Positions 50,603 through 61,940 of a stretch of 64,000 bases of DNA are shown in pieces. The DNA is from Ifrita kowaldi (taxonomy: Eukaryota > Chordata > Aves > Passeriformes > Cinclosomatidae): contig VZRS01008252.1 in NCBI GenBank assembly GCA_013398055.1, positions 76,772-140,771 of the forward strand, read 5' to 3'. Every line of letters begins with the position of its first letter. The first letter of the stretch is position 1. The notes beneath the pieces were generated by a model. The model did no database searches and was not told where the DNA came from. It saw nothing but the letters and a program-made list of their open reading frames with translations. A program made the position numbers and the translations under genes.

Positions 50603-50710
50603 GTTAGAATAGAGAAGAGAATACTTCATTTGGAAGGGACCTACAATGACCATCTAGTCCAACTGTCCGACCACTTCAGGGCTGACTACAATTTAAAGCA
50701 AAGCCTAGAG
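50603..50710 (-). repeat. CR1 LINE 3' terminus, antisense
   Basis: The segment reads GGTTAGAATAG, CATTTGGAAGGGACCTACAATG, ACCATCTAGTCCAACTGTCC, GACCACTTCAGGGCTGAC, then AATTTAAAGCAAAGCC. This is the extreme 3' end of a CR1 element read backwards, so the element lies on the minus strand. It is heavily 5'-truncated. The terminal short tandem (ATTCTATG type) is degraded to TAGAATAGAGAAGAGAATA. Confidence 0.88.
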
Positions 50711-53700
50711 TTAGGGTTATTCTAGAGCTTAATGCATGAGAGCCTGTAGGTGGGAGATATTGGGTCAAATCCCCTCAGACAGGGGTGTAAATAAATACCT
50801 TGAGGGAGTGTAACATGTGGGAGTGTAACGTGATGTTGTGGGATCAGCTGTAGGATTCCAAAATATTTTCTGCAAAGCTTAATATTTTTTCTTACAAAAT
50901 GTGAGGCTTTGGGGGTTTTTGTTTATGTGAAGCTGTTTTGGTTTGGGTGGAGGTTTTTTTTTGTTTGGTTTGGTTTGTTGTTTTTTTAAGAGGGAAAGCA
51001 GGACATTTTGTTAATGGGAGCATCTCAGATTGCAAGCCTCAGAGGGGAAAACCAGATCTGGCAAATTCACCTCTCAACCTCTCTGTGTCTCAGTTTCTTT
51101 ACCTGTGAAATGGGCACCAGATTGCTTAAGACCGCCTCTTCCAATGTGCCCCTGCACTGTAGGCTCCAACATGATATAGAAGGTGCAAATTAAGACTATT
51201 AAGACTCAGGTGTAAAAAAGCTATGCAGCAGTCTCAAAAATACTGCTCTGAGTGAGAAAAAATTGTGCCACCATAAGGAGAGTTTTATTTAGGACACTGC
51301 AGATCCGGATTTGCTGCCAGCAGCCTAAAACTAACAGGAACTTGGAGTGGGAAAAAAAAAAATCCTTTCTGGTTTTATGTCTCAATCAAGAAGAACTGTC
51401 CTTTTTAATTCAAACGCCGGGGTCTAGAGTTGTTTTCCCTGCAGATGCTGCATTGTATTGGGAATATCAGGAGCTGCCAATTGCAATAACAGTTTCTAAT
51501 TCCAAATTAATTCAGTGTAAATGAACTGTCAAGAGAAGATTGATTTGTTTTGGTAATTGCCCTGATGCAGGCTGCTGGGTGACAGCGGGAAAGAGCAAAG
51601 AAGGGAGCTTTGGCAGGTCTGGCTGAGCCTAAGGGTGGATTGAGGAGACGGAGACCTAGCTGCAAATATCATCTGTCAGGACCACTGCTGAGCCCGATGC
51701 TTTTTTCCAGCCTTCAACTATGTCTTCAGGAATGAAGCCGACACTGCAAAATGCTCCTTGAGTTAAAGACCTTGGTATGTTAGGCAACTGGGAAAGGGGG
51801 GAAAAAAGAGACCCTCTCCACTGGGAGATCTGCTCGTTGTCCTGCCCCCACCTCTGCTGTGCGGGTGGGTCACCAGCCCTCACCTCCTCTGTGGTGGCCA
51901 AGTGACCATCTCACTCTGCCTCGTGGCTGGGAAGGGCTGAAAACAAGGGACACAGGGCCAGATGAGGGTGTGATGTGCCACGTGGGACATTTCATGCTGC
52001 CTGAGACAGACAGAAGAAGTTTGGATCCCTGAGTGGCTCCACGTGGCTGTGTCCGACGTGCTGAGCCCTTCTCAAGGGCTTCACCTGCCACCACAGCGTG
52101 TGGAATCCATCCGTACACAGACCTGCAGCAAGCCCTTGCTGATGCTGTAGGGTCCACCCAAACAAGGTATTTTAGCAGGAAAGTTAACGTTGCACTCCCA
52201 GCAGTGAGGGAAAAGGCTGAACAACTCAGCACATCAGGCAGCAACACTGTCTGTAACCCAAAAGCAGACTCTGGAGGGTAGGCATGTGGCATTAGCTAAT
52301 TCAGCAATTTGTACGTGCCTCAAAAGGAGCAATGACTGTATGAATTTTAATCCATATTACAGCTAAATATAAAAACTTTGTTTAAATGACTCCACAGTTG
52401 TAATACTTGGGCTATCACCACAGTCTATAAAACAGCAAGGCAAGAAAACTCCCAGAGCAAATGACACGGTAAACTCCTAAATGTTAATGAAGTTGCTTGC
52501 TAAAGAACTGCCCAACAAACTAGCTTTTGCTTGCTGTATTTTTGGGGTTTGTTTTTGTGCATGTGCTTAAATTCCCTGATCAATACAGGTGCTCTGTGAC
52601 TGAATTGCTAATGGAGTCTGTAGATTAGTTTATCAATAGCATTTAAATACTTTTCACACTTGCAGTAGATTTTGAATTATTTATTTGTTTCTGGTCAATT
52701 GCTTATGATCTCATTAGCATTTGTCTGTAAAGTGATACCAGACATGCTGGAATACTTTAAAGATTTCATGGCTCTGCAACTTTGTCTGGGAGAAGGAGGC
52801 GTCAAGGCTTAAACTCACAAAATCCTACACCAGTCCTTTTTAAGGCAGGGGCTCTGCTTGCAGGAGGGGAACACTCAGAATCTGCTTTTTGGGGAAAGGA
52901 TGGAGGTAAGCTTGTAGATAAACTGCTGCCCTGGAAAGTTCAGCCTTCAGAGTGATTCCTGAAAATGTGAGGAAAGAATACTGCCATGTTCATTCTGAGT
53001 TTTGGACAACAAATCCCTTTCAGGGATATGTCTGGGATCCCACAGAAACCCTACAGACAAGCTGGAACATGAACTGAAGCCTCTTGAGCCCTTTTCTCTA
53101 GTCTTCATAACAAATCCATTCATCTTCCTAATTACAAGAGTCACAAATATGCTAAACAATCTCATTTCATATGTTGTGTTATTCTGATTTGATGGAGGAG
53201 AGGTTGCATTGTCTTGACAGGCTTTACATTTGTCTTTTCCTCTTTTGATATGTCACATGTAGGCTCCACACAAAGCTCGTAACAAGAAGAATACATCTCA
53301 AAAGGGGACGGATTGTGCCTTAAAAACATTGGAAGTATACGATTTATAAGTGTTATCAATGTACTTTAAGAAGGGGAGAGCAGATTAAATGTAAAGCCAG
53401 GCTAGAAACCAACAGGAAGAGACAGTAGAAATGTCAGCTGAAGAAGGCTGTGGAAGGAGGAGTCTGTTTAACCCTCAGCAACGGCCTGGCATGTCCCAGT
53501 ATAAATTGACAAACGAGATGAAAGGTGTGGAACAAAACCTGGACTTTCTACCTTGGGTTGAAAGAGGAGCCCATTAGGAAGTCTGAAGCAAGACTGGAAA
53601 AAAAAAAATCTCCTTCTGGGAATCACCCATGCCACAACTGCTCTCCGGTGGACCCTCACCATTCATCTCATGAGCCTGCTGAACATCTCAAGAGCCTGAG

Positions 53701-54118
53701 AACAGCCAGGAGGTGTCAGGCTGTGGAGTGTAATGTGCTGTGCTGTTTTGCCACCCTCAGGCTTTGCTCCGTGGCTACTCCACTGTTCTGTGCAGGAGCA
53801 GATGGATCGATCTTTTCCCAGATCTCACTTCTGGCATCTCTGACGTGCAGACAATTGACTGCAGCCAGGTCACGTTATGAAGCAGAGGTCTCCAAACCTC
53901 CAAGAGCTTCCTCACCTTTTACAGAGGCATCCACAGGACTTTTTCTACTGGATTTACTGCCAATCCTCCCACTTTGAGGTCTAATCACGTACTGATGACA
54001 CAACCCACCCATCATGTGCTGAGCTGTTGCTCATTTTCAAGACTTTGGCAGAACTACAGAGATACTTTGCCAAATTTCCACTTTCAGAGCCTCTTCTGAA
54101 GTGGCCTGAACAATTCAC
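50711..54118. other. Gene-free DNA up to the candidate exon
   Basis: Apart from the MIR-like core at 51060-51121, no repeat is recognised. GT-rich and T-rich low complexity (GGTTTGGTTTG type) lies at 50930-50990. Plus frame 53525-53977 (150 codons) and minus frame 51870-52292 (140 codons) are open but without recognisable domains. Confidence 0.5.
51060..51121 (+). repeat. MIR-like SINE core, sense
   Basis: CACCTCTCAACCTCTCTGTG, TCTCAGTTTCTTTACCTG and TGAAATGGGCACCAG match the well-known MIR/CORE-SINE phrase 'acttaacctctctgtgcctcagtttcctcatctgtaaaatggg' closely and in sense. Flanking MIR parts are not recognisable. A relic of an ancient amniote SINE is the simplest reading. Confidence 0.68.
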
Positions 54119-54488
54119 CTTAACCAGCTGCTAAGAAAAAAGGAAGCAATGCCCAGACCTGTGTTTTCTGTCAGCACTCTGAACACCTCTGAATACTGCA
54201 GGCACGATGGAGACTTCTTTTTAGTTAAAACAAGATCATCTATATATTCCTGAGTATAACCATAGCTAGGACTTGGCCAGGACCACAAATTAGGGTCAAG
54301 TGTGGGTCCTACTTCTGTAGTCATCATCATATGTAATCTATTTCCTTTTCTCCTCAATATCTGCTTGATTTTTTCCCTGGTTAACACAAAGTGGGCAGGT
54401 ATGAAAGGGTTTCTACGCCCTTTGGCTGTTCTGGTGGAATAACCAGGACTGTAAGTTAAATCCACTGGAAATCTGGTGGACATCAGTC
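54119..54488 (-). CDS. Candidate internal exon, unknown protein
   Basis: The minus strand is open across 370 bases. It is preceded by a pyrimidine-rich acceptor-like end (CTCCCTCTTCTCACTCACCAG just right of 54488) and followed by a donor-like AAG|GTGAAT at 54119-54113. The translation (about 122 residues) has mixed composition. It has a basic segment (residues about 20-50, with TREKIKQILRRKGNR) and a Trp/Pro/Tyr-rich segment (about 65-85, with WSWPSPSYGY), with no low-complexity or repeat content. Intron phases would be 1 at the start and 2 at the end. I do not recognise the family. The words around 'EYIDDLVL' superficially recall a retroviral polymerase motif, but the surrounding residues do not fit. 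No partner exon was identified, so it could also be a chance frame or a pseudogene exon. If taken as intronless, ATG at 54483 to the stop ending at 54115 gives 122 residues. Confidence 0.3.
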
Positions 54489-54999
54489 CTGGTGAGTGAG
54501 AAGAGGGAGCCAGAGTTCACTGTCTTCTGCTGAACTTGGCTCCCCTGCAGATTCCCTGTCACCCCTCCCTTGCAGCAGAGACTGTGGCTGCAAACTTTTA
54601 TGGGAAGGAGAGACAGGACGACCTCATGAGTCTCTCATGAACCAGCCACCTTGAGAACAAGTGAAACTTATTCAGAATGACCCAATATGTCCCTGCAGGA
54701 TGCCCCCAGTTTCCCTGAGGAATCCCCTAAGAATTTGCAAATGTGAAATGCCACGTGTGCTGTACACCTTCGGCAGACAAAGCCAGATGCAGTTTGGTGG
54801 CAGCCAGGAACACCTCACAAGGAGGAGGACAGAGAGTCCCACTGAACCCCCTGGGGAAGGGCTGGCAGAGCAGTCAGCAGTGATTTGAATACTGTATGAT
54901 AAATATGGTGGTGTTTTTGGCAGACACACACGTTTTCTTCCCCCGAAAGGCTCTGGGACCATGCAGGACACTGAGTCAACTGGATCACAGATACAACAC

Positions 55000-55060
55000 T
55001 TTTTCCTTTCTTTTCTTTTTGTCTTCTTTTCTTTCCCCTCTCTTTCTTTTTCTTTTTCAG
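55000..55060 (+). other. Long polypyrimidine tract ending in CAG
   Basis: About 58 bases of almost pure C/T run directly into TTTTTCAG, an excellent splice-acceptor shape on the plus strand. The following sequence (TTCAGCCTAAATAATGATC) has a stop in two frames early on, so no coding exon is evident. It may be a simple CT-rich repeat or the acceptor of a non-coding RNA. Confidence 0.5.
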
Positions 55061-57840
55061 TTCAGCCTAAATAATGATCTAGGACAGCACTGTCTCTTTA
55101 AAGGTGGCCTTTTTAACTGCAACCTAATCTTCTTCTATCCACTTGGACCTTGGATTTAAAAAATTTCACCAATCCGGATTTCCAAATCCTTGCAGATTCT
55201 GAGGGGGCTTGTTTATGGAAGTATCCTTTAGAAAACGGCTTAGACTTTAAGATGAGGAAACGCAGGGAGCTAATGTGAAGATTTAGGACTTTCTAGGAAG
55301 CTTGCAGTGCCTAAGCCCTGCTTGCTTGAGCAGTCTGAAGGTCCTTTTGCAGACTAAGAGGGATTAATACCCCTTTAACCAGCGGGGCTATGCACACATT
55401 CATAAATATACCATCTCTCTCTAATCGCTTCGCTCCCTAATCCACAATGATTTCTTAGGAATTATCATTTTATCTCAGCTAAATAAGCATATTCCTTGTG
55501 CTTTCCTGTAGAAAAATAAAATATTTCAGAAGATTTTCTTTTCAGCTGTGGTGCCATGAAAATCAAGCTTTTATTTAAGACCTTGAGTAAATAAAGGAAA
55601 CTTTGTTTATTTGCTTCTCAAGCGGAGGGCGATCGGTCACATCTGATGAGCATCTGCCTGCTGATCCACCCACTCCCCACCCAAAGGACTCCCCTGGAAT
55701 CAGGATCAGGCTTATTTGTTTGCCCAACACCTCGTGAAGTGACAACACCTCTCTGTATGCACAAGACTCAGGTGGAAAGGGCTTTTGCACAAATTACAGC
55801 TGACACCAACGTGATGATTGTTGAAAGAGACCATTTTTGAGAATCCCACATAGCTTTTCCTGTTTATTTTGTAGATGTTTCTCTACCTCTTTAGCTTTTT
55901 CAGGTTTGGTGGAGTTTTTATATGGTTTTAATTTTTGCATTTTACTTGCCCAAGCTCAGCTACCTTATACAGGACTATCAGTCTTGATCTTGGGGAACAT
56001 CACCCTTTTTTTTTTTTGCAACATACCACTCTGGTTTCTCCTGCTGGCTGTAAGCACAGCTGGTTGCATGGGGTTGATCCTGGGGCAGGGAGGAACTACA
56101 AGTAATAAGGAATCTGACTTCTAATGGCATTTTAAAAAGAAAAGAAAATAGTTCTTTTTATTGCTAAGAATATTGCACAGAAGTGAGTATTTCTTAGGTA
56201 AATCACTCCCCACTTAGGCTTTGGTTTCTAAAATCACTTTCAAATCCAGAAATGAGTTCAGGCAAATTCCAGCTGAAGTGAAACACTCAGCTCTGGGAAA
56301 GGCTTTGAGTTTAATATAAAAAAAGCCTCTGAATTTCCTCTATTTCTAATTCTTACTCAGTTAAACTCTGGCCTTCTATCACAAAAAATGCACATAACCT
56401 TGAGAATCAGTACAGCTGTGCTGCATGGGGAGCTTCAGCATCTATAGGTTTCAATGTTTACAGGTCAAAAAATTGTAATAAAATATTTATTCTGGATGAT
56501 TTTATTTTTTAAATAGAATTAATAGGGACAATATGAAAAGATGGTTGTAGAAAATCAAAACTGTTTTGGAGCAGCTCTCTTTGTTTAACACAAGTATTTA
56601 AAAAATAATTTGGGATGTGAATTAAAAAATACATCTCTTCCCTTAGTAGATATAAGAATGATAAATGAAGAATTAGAGCTATCTCCAAGTATTTCCAGAG
56701 TTCAGAGGCATTTGAATCTGTGTTTTCTTTTATGTCTCTCTCTACTGAGACCATTCCATTTAATAAGAAGTGAAATAGTGTGACAAATCTGCCTCAGCCT
56801 TTTATGACTTACAGTTCCTATGGGCTTTATAATTTTTCTTGTCCCTTGCCCCTTCCCCATGCACTCCGTGGTCAGAAGAGAAATACAGAAGCCATGACAT
56901 GAAAACATAGATGGCCAACACTGAGATCTTTGTCCTAGCAGGAGTGTTTGCAGTGAGCACCCCTGGCTGCCATCCATGCTCCCCTCAGTGTGCAGAGGGC
57001 TGACCCCGACCAAGAGGATGTGGAAGAGCCCCATTCCCTCTCTTTGCCAGGAGATCCTTCATTATTTGCTGTGCCTGCAGCTGGGCTCAATGTAGACCTG
57101 GCTTCTGCCTGCCCTTACCTGCACATGGGGACCTGGATTTTAGCTCATGTGAACTCAGGGGTGGGACTGACTGAACCAAAGCACTGTGTGAATGTGTGTG
57201 ATAGCTACCAAATGAAATCTGCTCTCATAGCAAGGCCATCCTTTGTGGAGAGGTGCCTCCAGCTGTTTTTGGAGGGTGTTTCCCCAACCACAGCATCTGC
57301 CGCCTCCTTTTGCTGTAGTTGGAAGGTCTTCAAAGCATCCAGACCAACACAGGGCTGATATTCCTGGCTCTGGCTTTTAACCTGTGTTTGCCTACTGATT
57401 CCAGTGGGTTGCCCCATGGTACTAAAGGACTTGGAGCCCTTCTGCCATGAGGATGTTTCCAGTGTTGTTTCCTAAAGTCTTCTTGCAACAACAAAAATAT
57501 CCACCATGCTCCAAAGGCGCTCAGTTAAACCTGAGATTGATCTGATTTAAGGGGGATTTCCACCTGGGCTTCACATCCCTCCATACAATGCTCTGCCCTA
57601 ATGCTCACTGAAAGCCTGAAAGTGGCTGGGAGGATTAGCTAATGGGTAATTTAAATGGGTCATTTCATAAGAGATATGTATGATAGGCAAGCTTGAAGCC
57701 TTGCTTAAACCCTGTAGCTTTGTCTTGTCTCTGTGTGTCTCTTTGTGCCCTTGCCATATGTCTCTTTGCTACTTTTTCTGTTCTCATCTTCCACCCCATC
57801 AATTGCACAGCTCTCTTTCTTTGTATTCTCAGCCAGCCTC

Positions 57841-57885
57841 AGCTAAAGCCCATTTTTGTCAATGGGAGTCATAGACTAGGCCTTC
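57841..57885. repeat. Possible old amniote repeat fragment
   Basis: AAAGCCCATTTTTGTCAATGGGAGTC resembles the palindromic phrase 'aaagcccattgaagtcaatgggagtc' of an old dispersed amniote repeat. It is short, so chance similarity is possible. Confidence 0.35.
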
Positions 57886-59518
57886 AAACTCCATCTGACA
57901 ACGAATCTGCCCCACACGGAAACAGAGAAAAAAGATAAGTCTAGGGAAAAGAGCTTTATATGTGCCTGGACATACATAAACAGATCTATTTTTTCATTTC
58001 TTATCTTTGTGTTTCTCTTTTAGACTGGAAGATCTAAAGGGTAGGAAATATGTGACAGTGAGCCTAGGAAAGTATATATAAAGGCTGTTAATGACAAGCA
58101 TATTTACTGGAGCCCCTGGACTTAATAATCCTCACTAGAGCTGGAAAAACAAACATATTATGCCTTAAACTGTAAGGATGTCTTCTAATGGAATTTGAGG
58201 AATTAAAACGTGGAACCAAGGTTTATCAGCCTGTTGCTAGGAGAGCTGCGGTCTGTGTTTGCTTAGGGAATCATCATCAATAATCCCTTAATCTAATCGC
58301 AAAATATAGGAAGCTGCTGCACTGGAATGACCCTATTGGATGCAAGCAGTAAGCAACAGAAGAGAGCTACGGGGTTACCCAATAGCAGCTGTTGAGTTGT
58401 GGCTGTATCCAGGAGAAGGCCATGTGTGCAGGCACCTGGGAAGCGTATGAGGAGACTTTTTATCACCAAACAGACCTCAACAGAACAACCAACCACATTG
58501 TGGGATTTCCCCAGGGACAAAAGGATCTAAATGCACCAGAATGGATGCACAGTATCAGGCCAAACACCTGCTGGAAACAGGACTGACCCTATTTCTGAAA
58601 GCACCCAAAAGGGAGGGTACAGGGAAGAATGGGGAACACTTTTCCAGAATACCCTCTGTCACTTTGCTGTTTAGTCCTAGAGAGCCAGCAGTGGTATCTT
58701 GGAATGGAACATCTCTTTTTTTTCTTCATGAATTTGTTCAGTTGCCTTTTGAAGTGAAATAAAATTTTACCATCCAAACCATCACTTATTGTGGTGTTCC
58801 TCATTGTATTTACAAGCTCTGACTGTGTTTAGTTTGGATCACTGTTTGTTAGTGTCATTAGATTATGTCTACTTCTTGTACTGGAAGAGACAGTGAACAA
58901 ACATCCTTTATTTCCTATCTCTGAGCTTCCTGTCACTTTGTGGATATACAAGTACAATTTCAGATGCCTTCCCAGGAATATATGAGCACAAGGAATACCA
59001 AGAATTCCCCGAATCTTACATAATTTTGTTTCCATCTCTTTGAAAGGCTTAAATAGTGAGCTTGCAATCAAGGCACCAAAGTAAAAAATGATGTAAAAAT
59101 GGTGCAATCATTCAAATTCACATTTGAAATAGTGTAAACCTTGCTGCATTTTGATGTGTGGATAACATTTGTGTGCATGTCAAAAGAGAGGTGGCAGAGT
59201 GCAGAAGTAAATTTCCACTTAAACCATTGGACACTTGGCAGACTTTTTTGAGCAGACACAACAGAGCAAAAAAAGAACCTCCAAAATTGTCTGCACCAGT
59301 CCACAAATGTTTCTGATAACCTCTTTTTGCTGATAAAGTCCTCTGAAGAACCATTCTGGCAGCAAAGCTGGAGGCTTCAGATTTTTTCGTAAGACAGTCC
59401 AGAAAGGTGAAGGCTCTATTTCAAGGTGAGCATACTGGCCCTCATAAATCACTACCTAACTCTTGCATCACCCACCCAGTGCCTAGGATGAGCATTGTGA
59501 TTTACTGCTTAATTCAGA

Positions 59519-59556
59519 ACTCGATCCAAAGTCAATTGAAGTCAGGAGGTTGACAC
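59519..59556. repeat. Possible old amniote repeat fragment
   Basis: CTCGATCCAAAGTCAATTGAAGTCAGGAGGTTGAC resembles the same old repeat phrase as the piece at 57.8 kb ('gatccaaagcccattgaagtcaatgg'). It is short and diverged. Confidence 0.33.
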
Positions 59557-60700
59557 CAAGAAGTTCAGCCCCTAAGGCTGTTTAAGCAGGACTTATTGAA
59601 GGGGGGACTATAGACATGAACCTTCTGTTGCCCTTTTTTCACTATTTTTTATTTTGATCTATGTCTCTGTGTTTCTCTCCCATCCCACCTCCTGGAAGTC
59701 TGATCTCTACCGTGACTCTAAATTCTGCAGAGCACTCAATGTCAAAGTTTTTGTTGTCCCATGAGAGAGGGGACAGACTGGCAGGAAGTGCCCACAGGAA
59801 CGGGTGAGGTGGATAGGGGATATTCTCCTTCTGCTGAAGCTGACTTGAGCTGAATCTGGCCTGAGGAAGATCAAAGGTTTCTACTTGTGTATTGTACCCT
59901 GGACAGCTACATTTCCCACCCAAGTGGGGGATGTCATTACAGCTGTTGTCTTTAATATCCCTCCTTCTGCCCACTGAGAGGTGTCGACGATTAGGCCACC
60001 CAATCTCAGTTTACTACACTCTTCCCCAGCTGCTGGGATAATTCAAGGTCCATTTTTCTATCTTGTCCCTGAGGTCAGACCCTCCAAGCTATGAATAAAC
60101 CCCCAGCACTTCAGGGCCCCAGACGGCACTAGGAGGTTATTGTGACTGGAAGAGACAAAGCAACAAAGACCTGGGAGCTCCTGATGATGTCCTTGGACAA
60201 AGCCAACCTGTTTTTCAAAGAACAGCCAGGATAAGTATGCAGAAAGGTTTTGTCACCATGAAGGGTTTGATGTTCTTCTCAATGCCTTTGGCAACATCCT
60301 CAGCTTTCAGGGGAACCACACATGTTGGTTCTAGAAAAGGGTAGCCAGCAGCCTTGCTTCTTCCAGGATGGGACTTTAGGAAGCTGCCTGGACCTAACAG
60401 TGCTGGGAACCCTTGTCACACCATGAATTCTGAAGCCTTTTTAGGTGATGAGATCACTGCTGTGACACTCACCTCTGTGGTGTCTGGGATGCTGAATACA
60501 GTCCCAGCCTCTCTCTCCTGCAAGAACTTCCCCAGTCCTTCTGCTCTACCAGGCTACCAGTTTTTCAGAAATTTGCAGAAACTTCCCAGCTGTCTAGGAA
60601 AAGCACCTCTTGGAGGCCTCAGTGGTTGACATTTCCAAGGGATTCAGAAGATATATTGGGGAGGGAGAGTGGGGAAGGGGCTGAGAAGAACACAGACAGA

Positions 60701-60702
60701 TA

Positions 60703-60744
<42 letters not shown>
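60701..60744. repeat. (CA)n microsatellite, 17 pure units
   Basis: A pure CA run occupies 60711-60744 (17 units), preceded by an interrupted part at 60701-60710. Pure runs of this length are usually polymorphic in vertebrates. On the minus strand it translates as alternating Cys-Val, which explains the open frame 60619-60882. Confidence 0.97.
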
Positions 60745-60746
<2 letters not shown>

Positions 60747-61239
60747 CTGATTGCATCAATTTCTTTTTCAGGAAATCATGGTAAGGTGTAACTACAGCAA
60801 CACAAGAGCTTCCATGGGCATCCCTTAGGGCCCACTGCAGTGGGCAGAGCAATCCCACCTGCTTGCACATGAGAGGAAACAAACACGGATAATCCCATGG
60901 CTCTCCCAGCTCTGTTGCTCCCCTCAGTTAATTCCCTACCAATAGTGCTGCCGCAGGACCCTGACACTCCAGCCACTCCTGGACACTGCCAGCCCACTGG
61001 GAAAGCAGCGACCAATCCAGAGCCACCTCTTCTCCTGCCCAAAAGCAACCTCCCATGCAAATTTCTGGGGGAGGGGCCCCCATCCCATTGGCCCCTGGCA
61101 AGCACAGGCTGGTCGGTCCATGGCTGGTTCTACGGAGTTTGGTGGGAGACAAGGAGAGGCAGAGTAGGGATGAGCCCTGGTGGCCTCAGTTCTGACCATA
61201 TGGCTGCATGAATCTTGTCTAACAGTGATTTTCCTTAAA

Positions 61240-61550
61240 TGCAATCCTTTAAGGTGTTAAATCTTGCTTTAACTTATTTGGCTGATCCAACTTAGATCAG
61301 ATTATGTTTGTATTTATTGGGATTTATGGATGTATGATTGCCTCTGAGCCCATATGGACAGCTAATTTGTCAATTAGAGCAATGCTGATCATTGCGGAAG
61401 CATGGCAGAGGCTGTTAAGCACCATTATCGGTTTCAACCTGGTCTGACCTTGAGACACACATTTATTTTGTCTGACAACCTTTTATTCTCACTGCCGGAT
61501 TACAGATGTGTAAATTGGGCTAAAACCTCGAATATTCATCTTAGCTACGT
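61240..61550. promoter_or_regulatory. Possible conserved non-coding element
   Basis: An AT-rich unique stretch with clustered motifs: TAATTTGTCAATTAGAGCAATG, AATATTCATCTTAG (octamer/SOX-like spacing), TGTTTGTATTTATT and a CpG-containing TACGTC. There are no repeats and no coding frame. Texture suggests an enhancer, but this is inference from sequence feel alone. Confidence 0.22.
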
Positions 61551-61552
61551 CA

Positions 61553-61584
61553 AAAAAAAAAAAAAAAAAAAAAAAAATAAAAAA
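61553..61584. repeat. Poly(A) run of 25
   Basis: A25, a single T, then six more A. The longest homopolymer of the window. No target-site duplication or retroposed body was recognised next to it. Confidence 0.92.
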
Positions 61585-61940
61585 TCAGAACTTGGTGGAG
61601 ATGAAGAATATGAGAGGGAGAGCTATTGAGCTGCATGCAGATAATGGGACCTGTTTAGATCTTTCTTTGTATTGCACTTGTGCCAGCAGTAGAGTTTGGG
61701 ACCAGGATGGCGGGATAGTGCCCTGGGTGTCTAATTAAAAACAATGGCCATTTTTCAGGCAGAAAGAGGTTAGCTCTGAGTGCTAATTAAAGGCCATTAT
61801 TCCTATTTTGTAGTAGCTGTAGCAAGGGCAATTTTCCCCTAAATCAGAGGTAAAGGGTGTAGCCTGGTGGTTTCAGTACCTGGCAGTAACAGTCGATATC
61901 TCCATCCCAGTGACAGGTAGAAAGGCTGGGACAGTCCTGT

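Larger units (their letters stand above)
54489..60700. other. Gene-free DNA right of the candidate exon
   Basis: No gene recognised. A long pyrimidine tract ending in CAG lies at 55000-55060. AT-rich possible non-coding elements lie at 55380-55560 and 58160-58320 (the latter with GTTGCTAGG, an RFX X-box-like half site, at 58233-58241, and with ATCATCATCAATAATCC). TATATAAAG near 58075 resembles a TATA box but has no gene after it. Two short segments (57841-57885 and 59519-59556) resemble old amniote repeats. Minus frame 59642-59974 (110 codons) has no known domain. Confidence 0.5.
60745..61940. other. Gene-free DNA with possible non-coding element
   Basis: No gene recognised. Overlapping frames on both strands at 60776-61244 are a GC-rich composition effect. 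61240-61550 is AT-rich with homeodomain and forkhead-like words (CTAATTTGTCAATTAGAG, TGTTTGTATTTATT) and retained CpGs (TACGTC, CTCGAATATTCATC), as in conserved enhancers. A poly(A) run follows it. Confidence 0.5.

Noticed and set aside
54200..54260. 'EYIDDLVL' as a retroviral reverse-transcriptase catalytic box
   Set aside because: The residues on both sides lack any other polymerase landmark. The match is four or five residues and likely coincidence.
58070..58085. TATATAAAG as a promoter TATA box
   Set aside because: No gene, exon or CpG enrichment follows. Such words are expected by chance in AT-rich DNA.
60619..60882. Cys-Val repeat protein on the minus strand
   Set aside because: It is the translation of the (CA)n microsatellite.
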